Positions 35,344 to 47,794 of a stretch of DNA of 64,000 nt are shown here, in pieces (positions within the stretch are counted from its first letter, which is position 1; each line of letters opens with the position of its first letter). Under the pieces are notes generated by a model. That model was not told where the DNA came from. It was given only the letters and a program-made list of their open reading frames with translations, and did no database searches. The stretch lies in NCBI GenBank assembly GCA_030762935.1, contig CM060890.1, forward strand, positions 64,606,765-64,670,764, written 5' to 3'. The DNA is from Hymenopus coronatus (Eukaryota; Arthropoda; Insecta; Mantodea; Hymenopodidae). The position numbers and the translations under genes were made by a program.

Positions 35344-35520
35344 AGCTACACAATCTATTCTATGAAAATTATTATTATCATTTTTTTTACTTTCTTTACA
35401 CACTACATGGTGCATAGGTAAAGACGCCATTGCACATATTAGTAGCTACACAATCTATTCTACGAAAATTAATTTTTTTGCTATCTTTACACAGTACATG
35501 GTGCATAGGTATTGAGCTCC
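35344..35520 (+). repeat. tandem duplication, period 99 bp
   Basis: AGCTACACAATCTATTCTA begins at 35344 and again at 35443. Each unit ends with a diverged R1 5' terminus (ACTTTCTTTACACACTAC and GCTATCTTTACACAGTAC, then ATGGTGCATAGGTA). Confidence 0.85.
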
Positions 35521-35865
35521 ACCCAAAACTTTGACATCGAGATTTCACAGGTGAAACACGTTTTAGGGTACCCTGCATTAAAAAAAAAGAAGCATTTTTA
35601 GAAAAAGTCCGTATGTGTGTGTGTGTGTGTGTGTGTTTTCTCGTGTGTCTGTGAACACGATAACTCAAAAAGAAAAGTCAGTAAAATACAACTTGGTATT
35701 TATTAATATCTTCCAATGATGCGACACGAAGATTCCCCCACCCAAAACTACTGTTTCCAAGGAAAAAATTTCGAAAAATATGATTTTCTCAAAAATGACT
35801 ATCGAATTTGACCAAAATAACATATATAGGCAAAAGATATTTACATGAAAAATAAAACGTATTTT
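35387..35865 (+). mobile_element. R1 copy, 5' half
   Basis: It has a duplicated 5' terminus, then CATCGAGATTTCACAGG, a GT tract at 35612-35637, AACTCAAAAAGAAAAGTCAG and core up to GATATTTACATGAAAAATA, where it meets another R1 copy in the opposite orientation. Confidence 0.78.
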
Positions 35866-36475
35866 TTGACAAATTCCCGTATGAGAACAGTGTAAGTATT
35901 GTAAAATTGAAACCAACAAGGAACATAACGGAAATAGGCAATTGCAAGAAAAAATGCATATGGCATAAATTGTGTGTTTTAACGAATCTACTTTTTTTTT
36001 TTTTTTTTTTTTTGAAGCAAGTGTTTGTGTGTTACGGTTTACGAGTTAGGCGAAATTCATCAAGAATGAAGAGGTCCTTAGAGGATATTCCCAGAAAATT
36101 AAAAATATACATTTTGTCATGTAAATATCTTTAATATTGGGTATTTAAAGGCAGTTTTGAGAAAATAACATTTTCGAATCTTTTCCATGTAAAGATTAGT
36201 TGGGATGAGGGAGTATTCCTGAAAATCTTGGTGTCGCATCCTTGGAAGATACTGAGCTTAAATACGAAATTTGGTATTTTACCGACTTCTCGTTTTTTAG
36301 TTGTGTTAACATACACACGGACACACACGCGTACCTACACGCACGCGGACCTTTTTCTAAAACGATTTTATTGAATAAAACGCGTGTTTCCGGTGAAATC
36401 TAGGTATCGAATTTTTGGTGGAATGCAATACCTTTCTTTATACACTATATACATTGTACGTGTAGAGAAATAAAA
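35866..36475 (-). mobile_element. R1 copy, 3' end missing
   Basis: On the + strand it starts inside the family at TTGACAAATTCCCGTATGAG and continues through the core, a degenerate CA tract near 36313-36345, and GGTATCGAATTTTTGGTGG. It ends GTACGTGTAGAGAAATAAAA. It joins the copy at 35387 through their inner parts. Confidence 0.8.
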
Positions 36476-37934
36476 ATGAAAACATGTTGTGATCTTTAAG
36501 TTTAAGTTCCAATTGAATACCATACACAGCTTATCTTAATGAAGTTCCTCGTTAGGGGCACTGAATCTGAAAAATCTATACCCTTCGTTCTTGAAATTAT
36601 TCAGTTAAGTTGTGCTTTGTATTGTGGAATTAAAGGCTCGTGCTGGCATTATTTGCTCAAGAGCTACAAAAACTTGTTGCATGCTCTTCTAATTGTCCAG
36701 CTATAAATAGAGGCATGGAACATTCTAGAGGTACAAAGGGCTATGGGAAGCCAATAAAAGTGGAGGTCGCATTAGACGCTGGCTATAAACCATCTGGCCT
36801 CAGAAGGATCACCACCCACTTGAAAGGCGGTGAAGCGAGCTGCGGTGGCAACTTGCTTGGAGTACATATCACGGAACAGGACAAGTCCTTGGCATGGAAA
36901 TATTTCCCCGCAGCACGTATCGATTGTAAGCGTGCGCCCAACCCCACGATTGCGACATATGGCCATTATCCAAGAGCAAACTGGAGCAACACCTCGCCTG
37001 ACAATCTGGCACAATCACTTGGGGCTGCCTGCCTTGCGGGAGATCTGCAAGTCATTGTCTCATGGACCAAATGTCTTTCCGGATTCTTGTAGTAGTCCAG
37101 TAACACCGCTTCTGTGTTCCATATCTCGGACTCACAAAGGAGTGAAAGTCTCGGGTTGTGACTATGGAATTAATTCTATGGGTCCGATGTCATATAGATT
37201 GCAACGTGTGACAACCTGCTAAGACCGGCCAGTTGGCCTCAAACAGGTGGAGTTACAAAGAGCAGATTGTAATAAGCATTAATGATCTAATGCCTAACCA
37301 GTACAGACTACAATGACACAAATAAAACCGTAATTACCTCACCCATATATGAACAACGCCTATTATGGCCACGTGACTATTTTATTGGCTACTATACGCA
37401 GGGACATACACTATTAATTTATGTTCTAACCGTGTTCACATATTGGTAATCAGGGATAACTACTGCGTGCAAAAACAATTACTCACTAAAGTTAAGGGAT
37501 TAGAGTTCATCTCGTCCTTTTATTAAATACTTCTAGTGTTCTGAATCCTCGTTTTTATTCCTGCCTCTGTTTCATTTCTCCAATTCTTCTTCGACGAGAA
37601 GAAGAAATGATTTGACAGGTTACTTAATATGGAAATTGTTAAAATGTATAGCCTTTGCCTTATATCCACAATGAAATTCTATAGCCGTATCCTCCGATAG
37701 TTTTATGAATATAATGATTTACTTTCGGAACAATGCTTCACGCATACTCTTAAGTGTGTTTTTTAAAAATGATTTTATATATAGTAGAAGTAGTAACGAA
37801 CTTGGGAGCAGAGATAATTTAGAGCTGAATATTTTACTAAGTTACAGGAACCTTCTTACCTTGCCAATGTCATTTAATCCCAAGTCAGTTCTTTCTTGTA
37901 TTTGCAACGATTTTTAAGTAGCTTAACGACCTTT
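36476..37934. other. unassigned stretch with a GC-richer ORF patch
   Basis: At 36640-37222 three overlapping frames stay open for 150, 130 and 80 codons (two on the + strand, one on the minus strand). None shows a domain I recognise. Signals for splice sites are not convincing. It may be a piece of an unrecognised repeat or an old coding sequence. Confidence 0.35.
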
Positions 37935-38020
37935 AAGATGAATAGAAGCGAGATTCGAACCTGTATACCTCTTGAATGGCAGCAGATACGCTACCTCCCA
38001 CCCTACCGAGACGAAGAATG
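37935..38020 (-). mobile_element. SINE head, family 6 (partial)
   Basis: On the minus strand it reads GGGAGGTAGCGTATCTGC (A box) and CAGGTTCGAATCTCGC (B box), similar to the head at 29031. The body is not recognisable. Confidence 0.5.
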
Positions 38021-38181
38021 TATGTTATATTTCCAGGAAAGCAATTGATATGCATCTCATCACCATCATCAAATAATTTCTGTGTATAATTTCCTGATGC
38101 TTAATTAAAACTAGTAAACGAAGAATTTGATGATTCCGACCCAAAAGGCTTGCCCTAAAATATGTAGGTGTTATAAACAAA

Positions 38182-39101
38182 AAAGCTGATGTGTTACACT
38201 CACATGACTTTCTCTAGCTACTCTACAAACCTCCTACAAAAGATTATTCTTCTTTGTACACAATGCTAATCGAGACAAATATTAGCAGAATGTTCTTATT
38301 ACTTAGTTCCTTATAAGTAGAAGGGAATAAGGGAATGCGCTATGCTAAAGTGATTATCAAATGTTTTAAAAGCTATCGTAATGCGATTGTCATTGCAAAT
38401 CACTTCTTTGCTTGGCCAGGAGTAGAACAAAAGAAAAACGGACACTTCCTAGCTGAGAAAAGTTTAACTACTTCACAATTGAAACCAATAACAAGGAATA
38501 CCTCGGAAACGGTTACCTCCACAACAAAAACGTAAAGGACATAAATCGTGTGTTTTGTCGTGATATACATCTTTTGTGTAGTGAGTTTTTTCTATCTCTT
38601 GCGGTTTAGCAGTTAAGCAAAATTCGGCAAAATTCATCCAGAATAAAGAGGTTTTCAGAGACTATTCCCAAAAAATCGAGACATACATCTTATCTCGGAC
38701 ATAAATATCTTTAATACAGGGATTTTAATCAAAATTGTTAGAGCCATTTTTAAGAAAATCAAAATTTTCGAAATTGTTCCATGTAAAGGGTAATTTGTGC
38801 TGGGGGGATTTTTTTTTTTTAAATCTTCATGTCGCATCCTTGAAAGATACTAAACCTAAATACCAAGTTTGGTATTTAATGGTCTTTTCGTTTTGGGGCT
38901 ATGCAGTCCACAGACACACACACACACAGACACACACACACACACACACGCACGAACCTTTTTTCAAAAATCTTTTTTGTCGGACTCAGGGGACCCCAAA
39001 ACATATATTTCCGGTGAAATCTCGGTATCGAATTTTTGGGTGCATTACAATACCTTCTCTACCTCAATGTACATTGTAAATTTGGGGCTAGAGAAAGTAA
39101 A
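38182..39101 (-). mobile_element. R1 copy, full length (about 920 bp)
   Basis: The most complete minus-oriented copy. On the + strand: GATGTGTTACACTCACATG with the hairpin bases, ACTTTCTCTAGC, CAATGCTAATCGAGAC, the core, CA tract 38912-38954, CGGTATCGAATTTTTGGGTG, and the end GGCTAGAGAAAGTAAAAATA. The flanks show no obvious duplicated target bases. Confidence 0.9.
38912..38954 (+). repeat. (CA)n microsatellite inside R1
   Basis: About 20 CA units with two CAGA interruptions, at the fixed microsatellite position of the family. Confidence 0.9.
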
Positions 39102-42100
39102 AATACATTTCAAATAGATTACAGAGCAAGTATAACTAGCATTCTCTGAGGATTCTACGAACTGAAGTGTGTATGTCAGCGACATAAATTAGCGCTTTAG
39201 TACAAAAGCTAGGCTTATATATAATTACACTTATTAGTCTTGTGGATAACGCTCTGCACGTATTCTTAACCAGTAATTGACTGGTTAAAATTTAATTTTG
39301 AAATTAAAAGAATGAAGTTAATTTCTCTAATCATCCATTTTAAGTCAAATGCACTTTGTTTATACCTACATTTCAGATGCTTATGCCCTCAAAACCTCAA
39401 AACATTGGAAAACCTGAATCGGAATTGAACAACAATATATGTTGAATAACTCCATGATTCACTAAACACGTCAAATATCAGTGGTATTTTCCATAAATAG
39501 CATAATAAACATACTGACAGAGGCGAAGTACAACATTGAACGGTCTGCGATAAAGTATTCAGACTACCGCAAAGGAATGAAATGAAAAACGCTAAATGCA
39601 TACATGATTTTAATAGGAGATACGGCTTAACAAACCTTTATTCTAAGAATTCTTGGAAAAACGTTTCTTTCTTTTAAAGGCATCTAAAATCAAATTACTT
39701 GAGCTATACAGCCAGAGGTGAGTAAAAGTCTACTGCACGACCGCTGTATGATGTTGTCAGCGGTAGTGGGCAGCGAGTGATGTATGTTTCGTATGTATGT
39801 TTTCAGTGACATGAGGCAGTTAGTTCTATATTAGATAACTCTTCCATCTAGACTTCGCGAGGATGACTGCTGCCCATCCCGGTTCTCCTATGATGAGAAA
39901 GAAGAAGAGGGAAAAATTGGAGATACCGAAAAACAAAATATGTTGATGCGCGGCTTCCAGACGTAGCGACACTACAGTATCACCTCAGCGAATTTCAGAT
40001 CACATTGACAGCACTTCTAAAACATTTTAGACTAATATTTAGGCTACATATTCATTTCTTGATTCCCTTTGTCTTTGTAACAATGCACAGTCTAAGAAAA
40101 TAAGGACAGCATAATAACCTACTCAAACTCAGTCTACTAGTGGGAACGATGTGCTGCATTGATACAATTGGAAAATAGTAATTTCACAATCAGTTTTGCG
40201 CGGTATTTCATTCTAACCGATCGACGACAGAATTTTCATTCCTCTTTTGCATTAATGAGGGAATTTTCTTTCACATTATCAACTTCAGGATTAAAACCGA
40301 ATTTCCAGGCTGCTGAACTATGAAGGAAAATCAATAAACTCGAGTCTTCAAAACTCTGGAGAAACATGTAGGCCTAATTATTATGCTTCATATTTTCAAA
40401 AAAGCAATTTGCGAACTACATATTTCATTATTTCAAGTGAGCGCACTTTGAAGATTGTTGGCATCGCTCTCAATGTGGTTATAGATTTCTAGAACAAATG
40501 CGTTTAGTACTGGAAAACTCTCCATAATAGTTGTTTCCTTATTTTATTTATTTAATCCAAATCTCTTTGTTTTTTATAAAGGCGGAAATTTTCTCTTGGC
40601 GGTGAGAGGGAAGTTCACTGTGAAAGTAAATGGCCGGTGAGACACGCGAGAGAAGAGGAGAGGTCACTGATAAAGAGGGCACTGGGCAAGGAGAGGGCCT
40701 GGTCTACTTTGTAAATGATTATGATAAGAGTTTCTAGTCTTATTTTCCCACCCCTCACCCCTCGCCAATAATTCTTCTTAATTAATATCCAAAGACACCT
40801 GCGTGACACATGTTATTCAGTTGGCAGACTGATGTTGTAGAGAATGTAAGGTTATCGTGGATGCCCATAAATGTAGTTTCACTGCTCGTTTCCCTGACAC
40901 CACCAAAACGAAACAATAGGGCACTGACATAAATGGGTGCTGATGACCTTGTAGTTAAGAGCCCTTAAGCACCAACGCATTCATCATCGCTCCATAAATG
41001 TTTGAACAATGCTGTCGTACTACACACGTGGAATTAAAAAAAAAATGGTTTAATGAGGTTAGTACATACAGTACGATTTCAACGAGTATATCAGTTACAC
41101 AATCAATGCCCAAGGTTTCAAATTTAAATACGTAATACAGAAGTGACATATCGCAACGTGGGTAAAGTCTAATATTGTCAAGAATTCTCGAATGACGGAT
41201 GTTAAAGGGGAAGTAACGGATACTGAACATTTGCAAGGGATGCAGCAGAAGTTGATTCTACTTCAGCTTTCTTCCACCAACGTGCTCCCAGTAACGCGAC
41301 AGGGAACTACCAATTTAATTTATTAACATGCAGTCATCCTTAAACCAAAATAAGCAAATCGTATGTGAAGTATCGTAGAGTTGCAAACTGGTAACGAGGT
41401 GGATCTTGAAATGTAACTCTAAACGGCCAATTCCAGGAGTCTCATTCATAAACAGTATAGGGCCTATAAAGCTGTACAACTCCTGTTGATGGAAACTGCT
41501 CATTATCAGAACAGTCACTCCAGCCGATACCTCACAAGTCCAAGAGAAAATAAAACCGTACTCATTCCAATACTAAATCACCTCATATATCTCTAGTCAT
41601 TACTAACATAAGCGAGCGGCAGCAGTAAACTGGATCTCCCGTCCTTGTTCATAATGCGTCAGGTTATAATGGCATACACATACACACCGAGCGCCCAAAC
41701 CCATAAACTTGCAGGTAGGCAACAGACATTTCACGAGAGAACTGGTTTCAAACACATCACACTATCATATCTAAATGTACATTCGAGACAACGCGTTTTT
41801 TACACCTTCTGCTAGACAAGAAAAACTGTTGAGTGACCATGTCAAATGATATACAAATTCATTACCTTTATTAGCTAGTCCTCCCACCTCCCATTCGCAG
41901 TCGTATACCCTTACACTAATCCATTTTATAAAACGATGAATAAATAAGTTAATCTAATAGGGCAGCCATTTATCGCAAAGCTGCCAGACAAAACACAAAG
42001 ACCACGCTGGCGTCCTCTCAAATGTTACAAATGGGAGTCGCAGCGTGACACAGATAAAGGAACCAGAGTCACAAAAAACAGCAAAAAGAAACAAATCGAC

Positions 42101-43204
42101 AGCGCTCTTGGCCACTCAGCAACACAATGTTATCCATTAGGCTCTAAACCTCCTCAGTACTTTAGGAAGTAAAGAAAGTTCCGAGTCTCTTTTTGTAAGT
42201 TTTAGCGAGCGTCCAAGCTCAAGCCAAAACAATCGTCGCAACATAAGCATACAAAGGCTGACGAGCTGCGCATGTGCAAGGATCCTTCAACGTACTTAGC
42301 AGGATAGCTTAATTACCTGAGTGCTCTCAAAAGAATCAGTATGGTCTTAAACATAGTAATGAAAGTAATAGTTAGCCATTACTCTCCTTTACTTAAGATG
42401 GAACAAGCTGCAATGACCGTAGGCTTATCTTCCCATAGGTTCATTTCAGCTGATTTCAGTTACCTAATAGGTACCGAGCATTAGAAAACGAGCAATTCAA
42501 ATAAAGTTCTTGGGTTCACATTGTGGAAATAGTTGTTTATCTCTCATACTGTAGATCCTCTTTTTTATAATATAGTACAAAATGACTGTTCATAAACTTA
42601 TCAAGTTATGACACCTCAGGTAACCCCATGAGAAACTAAAGTCTTCTAATAAGGATCACAATACTAAGCATTAAACCACACTTATTTGACCTGTATATGC
42701 GTCATTCTACACCGTCAAAGCAGACTTTGTGATCTAATGAGACATCACTAATCCGAATCGCATTTACAGTTTAATGCACTATGATGCTTCTTATTGGGTT
42801 ATGGCCGTTTCATGACAAAATGTGAAATGCACACATATATGTAAAAGGACCTTCGATTCTCCCCAGTGCTCAAACCATGGTTTACTGCACATAAACTCCT
42901 GAAACATGCCCAGTTTGTCACCCAGTACAACATATTAAAAGTTGTCAAACCACCAGATATATATCGCTTCTTAGAACCTTAACTCATCTTTTAGACTAAA
43001 TAGCTTGGATTTCTATTCTCTGTTCCACGCGAATCCACTCAATCTATTTCTTCCAATCCGTTCTGTACCACTAGTTTCCTAACTTCCTGAAAGCATATGC
43101 ACATAAGTCACCCTCCATGCTTCTATTTGGAATCCATTTTAACACTTATCCTGGTATTCATCCTGGCTTTTTTTTGATAAGTTTTTAACGCACGTTTTTA
43201 CTCA
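39102..43204. other. 4.1-kb stretch almost free of recognised repeats
   Basis: Apart from a probable SINE tail at 40905-40990 I recognise no mobile element and no gene. Open frames are at most 93 codons. This is the longest stretch in the window without an R1 copy or transposon. Confidence 0.45.
40905..40990 (+). mobile_element. SINE 3' tail fragment
   Basis: GGTGCTGATGACCTTGTAGT, AGAGCCCTTAAGCACCAAC and CATTCATCATCG follow the pattern of the 3' part of many insect SINEs (gctgatgacc, gcgcccttaaa, then ATC repeats). The head is absent. Confidence 0.5.
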
Positions 43205-43360
43205 TATGGCACCGCATGATGACACTGATGATACATAGAATGAAGATGGAGCACCGGTGGAAACCCCCTCTGCGCCACTTTGTCCACCACAAATCCCACG
43301 TGCGGTCGCCTGGGATTGGTGAGAGACGAGTGGTCTAACCCCTTGGTCACGGCGCGACCT
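43205..43360 (-). mobile_element. SINE family 5
   Basis: On the minus strand it reads GCGCCGTGACCAAGGGGTTA, ACCACTCGTCTCTCACC, CACGTGGGATTTGTGGTGG and GGTGCTCCATCTTCATTC. These follow the order of the copy at 55646. The B box is mutated, and the region corresponding to CCTCCGGTTTCCC is reduced. Confidence 0.65.
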
Positions 43361-43650
43361 AATAATAACATGTGAGACGGTAACTCTTCAATATCCGCGT
43401 GAAAATATCGAAATCATGTTACTAACAATAATATGTAAAAATAAGATGTATTGCGCAATGAACCGATAGTGATAATTACACTTAATTAAATAGATAGCAT
43501 TTGTTATCATGTTATGTTGTCAACGGTTAGGGTTTATACAGTGTAATATTATACCATGCAATTTTCTTCAATAATATTTACGAACCAGTGAGTATTATTA
43601 TTTTCTTACTACCTCTTGTATTTTCCTTCTGTACCACGCCCTGTACCGAG

Positions 43651-43717
43651 GAATTCATGCTCGCCGATGAAGAAGAAAAACCTGAGCTAACACCGGAGCA
43701 GCAAAGACAGACAGAAG
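43651..43717 (+). CDS. candidate host exon (67 nt)
   Basis: An open 22-codon segment reads EFMLADEEEKPELTPEQQRQ then TE, ending in the middle of a Gly codon. It is preceded by a pyrimidine-rich stretch (43601-43640) and CCGAG, a possible splice acceptor, and followed by AAG|GTAGGG, an acceptable splice donor. The composition, acidic and Gln/Pro-rich, differs from the surrounding AT-rich noise. The frame extends upstream to a Met at 43588 and downstream to a stop at 43804, so a single unspliced ORF is also possible. I do not recognise the protein. Confidence 0.35.
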
Positions 43718-44049
43718 GTAGGGAAATGTCACTAGGTTCCACCCTAACCGGACCAACTGACCCACACAATAACGCCGACGCTACTTTGTCATTACCATTT
43801 AAATAATATTCGGGACAAAGTCTCACCCAAAAAACGTTGCACATGTTATTAAAGTACATATGATGTTGATAGGCGCTTGAGAATATCTTGTGTAAAAGAA
43901 TTTAAAAAATTATCAACTGGCGGGTGTAATCAAAACAAACAGTATTTTGTGTTATATTCCCCAGATTTGCCAGTGTCAAAAATTTTTTGACAGTTACATT
44001 TGTTGATAATTCCGCAATCTTTGCTGTTTGTTGTCAATTGCTGTTGTAT

Positions 44050-44170
44050 GTCGGAATTTCGGCCCGAGTTCTTTTATATGTCAGTAAATCTACTGACACT
44101 GGACTGTCGCTTTTAAACTACCGGTCTGGGCCTGGTTTGAGCCCGCAACAGTTATGGGTCTGCACTAATA
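44050..44170 (-). mobile_element. SINE family 2
   Basis: On the minus strand: GTTGCGGGCTCAAACCAGGC (B-box side), GTCAGTAGATTTACTGACAT, AAAAGAACTCGGGCCG. The A-box end is diverged. Confidence 0.6.
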
Positions 44171-44459
44171 CAACTAGGTATGTAAACATGATTCTAGAAT
44201 AAAATGTACAAGGATTATATTTGCAATAAATACCTTCATGCATTTAAAATTGTTCTGCCCTGTTAAGACATTTCTAAAAGTGCAGCGAAGTAGATCCTAT
44301 GACCGGCTTAAAATGAATGTGAATCCTGAAATGTAAGCCGCCCGTGATGAGAATGCGATAACTAAGAAGGATTAAACTATAAAAACAGGCCAAGAAAAAT
44401 TAGTAGTATTCTTATTGTCTGTTAATACTATAAATGTGCTCGAAAAAAAGAAGTGAAAA

Positions 44460-44626
44460 TCGTTAGGCGACGACGCTGTCAATTTCAAGGACCATATCAG
44501 CGCCGTAGATCGAAGTTTTGTCCTGCAGGAGTTCATGTCAGGCACTTTTAAAAACTATCGGTCTATGCCGGTTTTGAACCTGAGACCTTGGGAACAGAAG
44601 ACCAGAGCATAACCAACCGGGCAGCA
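44460..44626 (-). mobile_element. SINE family 2
   Basis: On the minus strand: GTGCTGCCCGGTTGGTTATG (A-box side), CAAGGTCTCAGGTTCAAAAC (B box), CTGACATGAACTCCTGCAGG, ACGGCGCTGATATGGTCC. The complete head makes this the clearest copy of the family here. Confidence 0.7.
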
Positions 44627-44919
44627 CTATTTGTAGATTAATATAATTTAGCTCAACCCCCTCCCCCATAGGCTGACGCGTAATACCCACATGATCTTTT
44701 TCTACCATCTTGAACAAACTATATTTTTGAGGTACAAGGGAATTAGAGGAATAAGCAGGCTTTAAGTGACAGTCATACCTTTTAAGAGCGAGTTCACTAT
44801 CTAATAACTTTAACATTCCGTTCTCTTCCCAAGACCAAGTGAGAAAGAAAGAAAAAAAATAATGGTTTCCCTCTTTAGACAAGCATTATAAACATTTGAA
44901 AATTGAAGTCCCAGTAAGA

Positions 44920-45190
44920 AAAAAATATCAAATGTTTGGCAAAAAAACTTATTTACATACATATTGTGCTTTAATGACATCTAAAACTTTATGTAGTAAG
45001 TTTTTGTCTATATATTTTGATTACTAGTTGGGTAAAAGTATTTCAAAATAAAAGGGACTTCAGAGACCATAGCTAAAGAATTCAAGTTATACATTTCTTT
45101 CGTTATGAAAGTGTGTTAAACATGGCCCATTTGAGCCATTTTTGAAAAAAACAGAATTTTCGAAAATGTTTCCATATAAAGGTTAGTGAT
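44920..45190 (-). mobile_element. R1 fragment, diverged
   Basis: Core landmarks on the + strand: TAGTAAGTTTTTGTCTATAT, GACTTCAGAGACCATAGC, GAATTTTCGAAAATGTTTCC. Both ends of the element are missing. Confidence 0.6.
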
Positions 45191-46431
45191 ATAATAATAT
45201 ATTTCTTTTGAGCATTGTTTACTTTATAATATTGGTTTGACTCAGTGTTTTAGATATATACCTTAGTGACTTGAACGGCGCATTTATGCATTGGCTTTTG
45301 TGACATTACTAAAATATTTAATTTTCCGATACTCCTTTCATTATGGAGTTATATTTAAAGATAGATTAAATTATTATTTTAATTTATTTAAGTATTATGG
45401 GTTAATTATTTTTTTATTTTTTATAAAGTTATCAACATATGTTTACTCATATACTCATATACCACAACAAAATATAAATTAAAATATTGATTGATGTTGT
45501 TTTTTGCATTTTTGCTATATTAATTTTAACTCCGAAATAAGTGCAGCACATTAAGGATTACGCTTAAAAGATCAAATACATTTAAATGTAAAGTATGTCA
45601 TTATACTAAAACAAAACAAATGAATGCTGGGCTGTTTTGTATTCTGATCAGTAATTTTTGCATTACAATGTAAAGTGATTTCTGGATCTTGACTTCAGAT
45701 GTATTACTCCCAGGTTCAACATATTTGCTACTAGCAAGAATGTTTCCATTTCGATACATTTTGGGACTAAACTATTAATTGTGCCATTTCTAATGAATTG
45801 CCTGATTAATTTCTGTGCATTAATGGATAAAATTAACTACAGCAGAGCTCATGAATGTAATAAAACTGTCTGTGAAGAAAAGGAAAAACAAACAACCGCC
45901 ATAAAAGTCATTGCACAACCTCAGCAATAAAGGCGTTAAAAATTGCTTGAAGATTTTGAATGGCCCAGTAAAACGTAAACAAAGTTAAAATGTATTAGGT
46001 TGGCCTTTATGGTAGTAAAAATATAGCAGTAACAAACAATGTGCAGTTACACATTGTCATTATGTTCCTTCATTATATCATTGTGTGGTGTTTATTGTTT
46101 TGCTAGAATATAAGGCAACCATTAACAACTGGTTACGCCCTGTAAAGAGAATTTGTGTCATGTTATCTTTTCATCGCCTCGGAGACAACGGGTGGCAAGA
46201 AATTGCGTCAACGTGAAATATGGTGGGGAATTTGTAGGACTCGAAGTTGTTACGGAAGGATCTACAAATACAATTCAGAACATTTTAGTTGCATACGTCC
46301 ATATGATATCTAAAACAAGTTCACAGATTAAAGAATGACACCTAATGGAAAGGGACTGACTGGTATTAAACGGTTGTTAACCATTTGTTACGACCACCCC
46401 AAAAATGGTCCTTTCACTCAAGAAAGGACCA
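45191..46431. other. unassigned AT-rich stretch
   Basis: No recognised gene. TTAGGTTGGCCTTTATGG near 45992 resembles a mariner terminal repeat, but no partner or transposase sequence is visible. Confidence 0.4.
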
Positions 46432-46560
46432 TTTCCTTAGCGCGGTGGTAGCGCGACTGCTTACCAAGCGGGAGACCTGGATCGAGGCGCTGACCACGTC
46501 TCACCCTCCAATACTGCACCCCATCTATGACGTCTGTCATGGTCCGAGTTGCTTGTGGTT
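46432..46560 (+). mobile_element. tRNA-like SINE head, family 6-like
   Basis: TTAGCGCGGTGGTAGCGCGA (A box) and GACCTGGATCGAGGCGC (altered B box). The body after it is not recognisable. Confidence 0.5.
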
Positions 46561-46642
46561 GCTTGTGAGCTGTCGTGCCATTGAGTTATTATTATACAGC
46601 TATCTAGAGTATGTGACAGGGCTCAGTGGGTTCGGTACAGGT

Positions 46643-46905
46643 CGCCCTCTGTGGTGTTGTGGTTACTATCTAGCCTCTAAACACCAAGATTGCAGGTTCA
46701 AACCTGCCGAAGGGTGATGGCTTATTTTGGACGCAAAAATTCTTAGGGGGGCTTTCTTCGGAAGAGAAGTAAACCCGGTGGTCTATGTAATCTTTATTTG
46801 CACGTAAAGAAGATTCATGGGCAAAATTCCGCCTTTTGGCGTCCGCAAGTCGTGACTTCGTCCTACAATATCGGGGCGACGAGGCGATACATCACCATGG
46901 CGCAT
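46643..46905 (+). mobile_element. SINE family 1, diverged
   Basis: The head CCCTCTGTGGTGTTGTGGTT and the B box GATTGCAGGTTCAAACCTGC are followed by GGACGCAAAAATTCTTAG, CTTTCTTCGGAAGAGAAGTA and GCACGTAAAGAAGATTC. It is clearly older than the copies at 11008 and 13492. Confidence 0.75.
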
Positions 46906-46947
46906 GGCGGCGAACTCTCAAACTAGAAATTCAAAATCTAACTCATT

Positions 46948-47072
46948 CGCTACAGCACTACGGTGCAGGGGTCTCGGGATCTATTTCCAATTGAGGGGTA
47001 AGAATTTTCTCCTAGCCAAGAGTATTTCATATCCTCCCCAGACTCTGCAAGTGTGAATGTATGTGATATACT
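46948..47072 (+). mobile_element. SINE family 3, diverged
   Basis: CTACAGCACTACGGTGCAG, CGGGATCTATTTCCAATTG and CCCAGACTCTGCAAGTGTG, then AATGTATGTG. The tail matches the family at 5819 and 17505. Confidence 0.55.
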
Positions 47073-47183
47073 GTACAATATCCAAAGGAAAAACATAAAT
47101 GCAATGAAGCTGTAACCGAATTTAACAGCACTGCTGATAGGTAAAATACCATCGATATGGCCATTGCAGTTAAAGACAAAGTA

Positions 47184-47185
<2 letters not shown>

Positions 47186-47221
<36 letters not shown>
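47186..47221 (+). repeat. (GA)n microsatellite
   Basis: About 18 uninterrupted GA units. Confidence 0.95.
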
Positions 47222-47223
<2 letters not shown>

Positions 47224-47794
47224 GTAAAAACCTGAATTATCGAAATCAATACTGGTGTAATGCTCTTTGTTGGAGATTGCTATATAAAAAACTTCATGAC
47301 AAAAGGATAAACCACAGCGATATCTGTAACACATGCGTAAAAGTCTGCAGGGTCAAAATTGGAACCAAACCTACAAATACTTTATGTGTCCATTGGGACT
47401 GGGGTTAAATGTCCAATTTTGTTTTAAATTACATTTTTATTTTACGATATTGACCATTATTATAATCTCCATTAATCCATGCGCCCAAGCCGCTTGCAGT
47501 GCAAAGGGACTCATTTCGATTTCTGATACGGACATGGGAATTTTTCCCATGATGGGGGACTGGTAACAGATGCACTCACTGTCAGGTTCTTAGGACCAAC
47601 TGAGGAGACGCTTTAAGTGGCGGCTGAGATCTTGAGATCCGTTTGTGGTTAACGTAAAATTGACATCATAAGGCCTTTTTGACGACATGGCACTGCCCAG
47701 GATGCCTTGAGATGTATGGATGGAGGGAGGCGGAGTTTGCATTTGTCATTTGCAACGTTATTCGCAACTGACCGAAGCGAATGGTTATTTTTTA
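47222..47794. other. unassigned stretch
   Basis: No recognised gene or repeat. Confidence 0.4.

Noticed and set aside
36640..37092. 150-codon ORF as a gene
   Set aside because: No domain, no defensible start or splice context, and the opposite strand is open too; kept only as an unassigned patch.
45985..46015. Mariner-like terminal repeat TTAGGTTGGCC
   Set aside because: No matching inverse copy at a sensible distance and no transposase sequence beside it.
47186..47221. GA tract as a GAGA-factor regulatory site
   Set aside because: Simple repeats of every type are common here and no promoter or gene lies beside this one.
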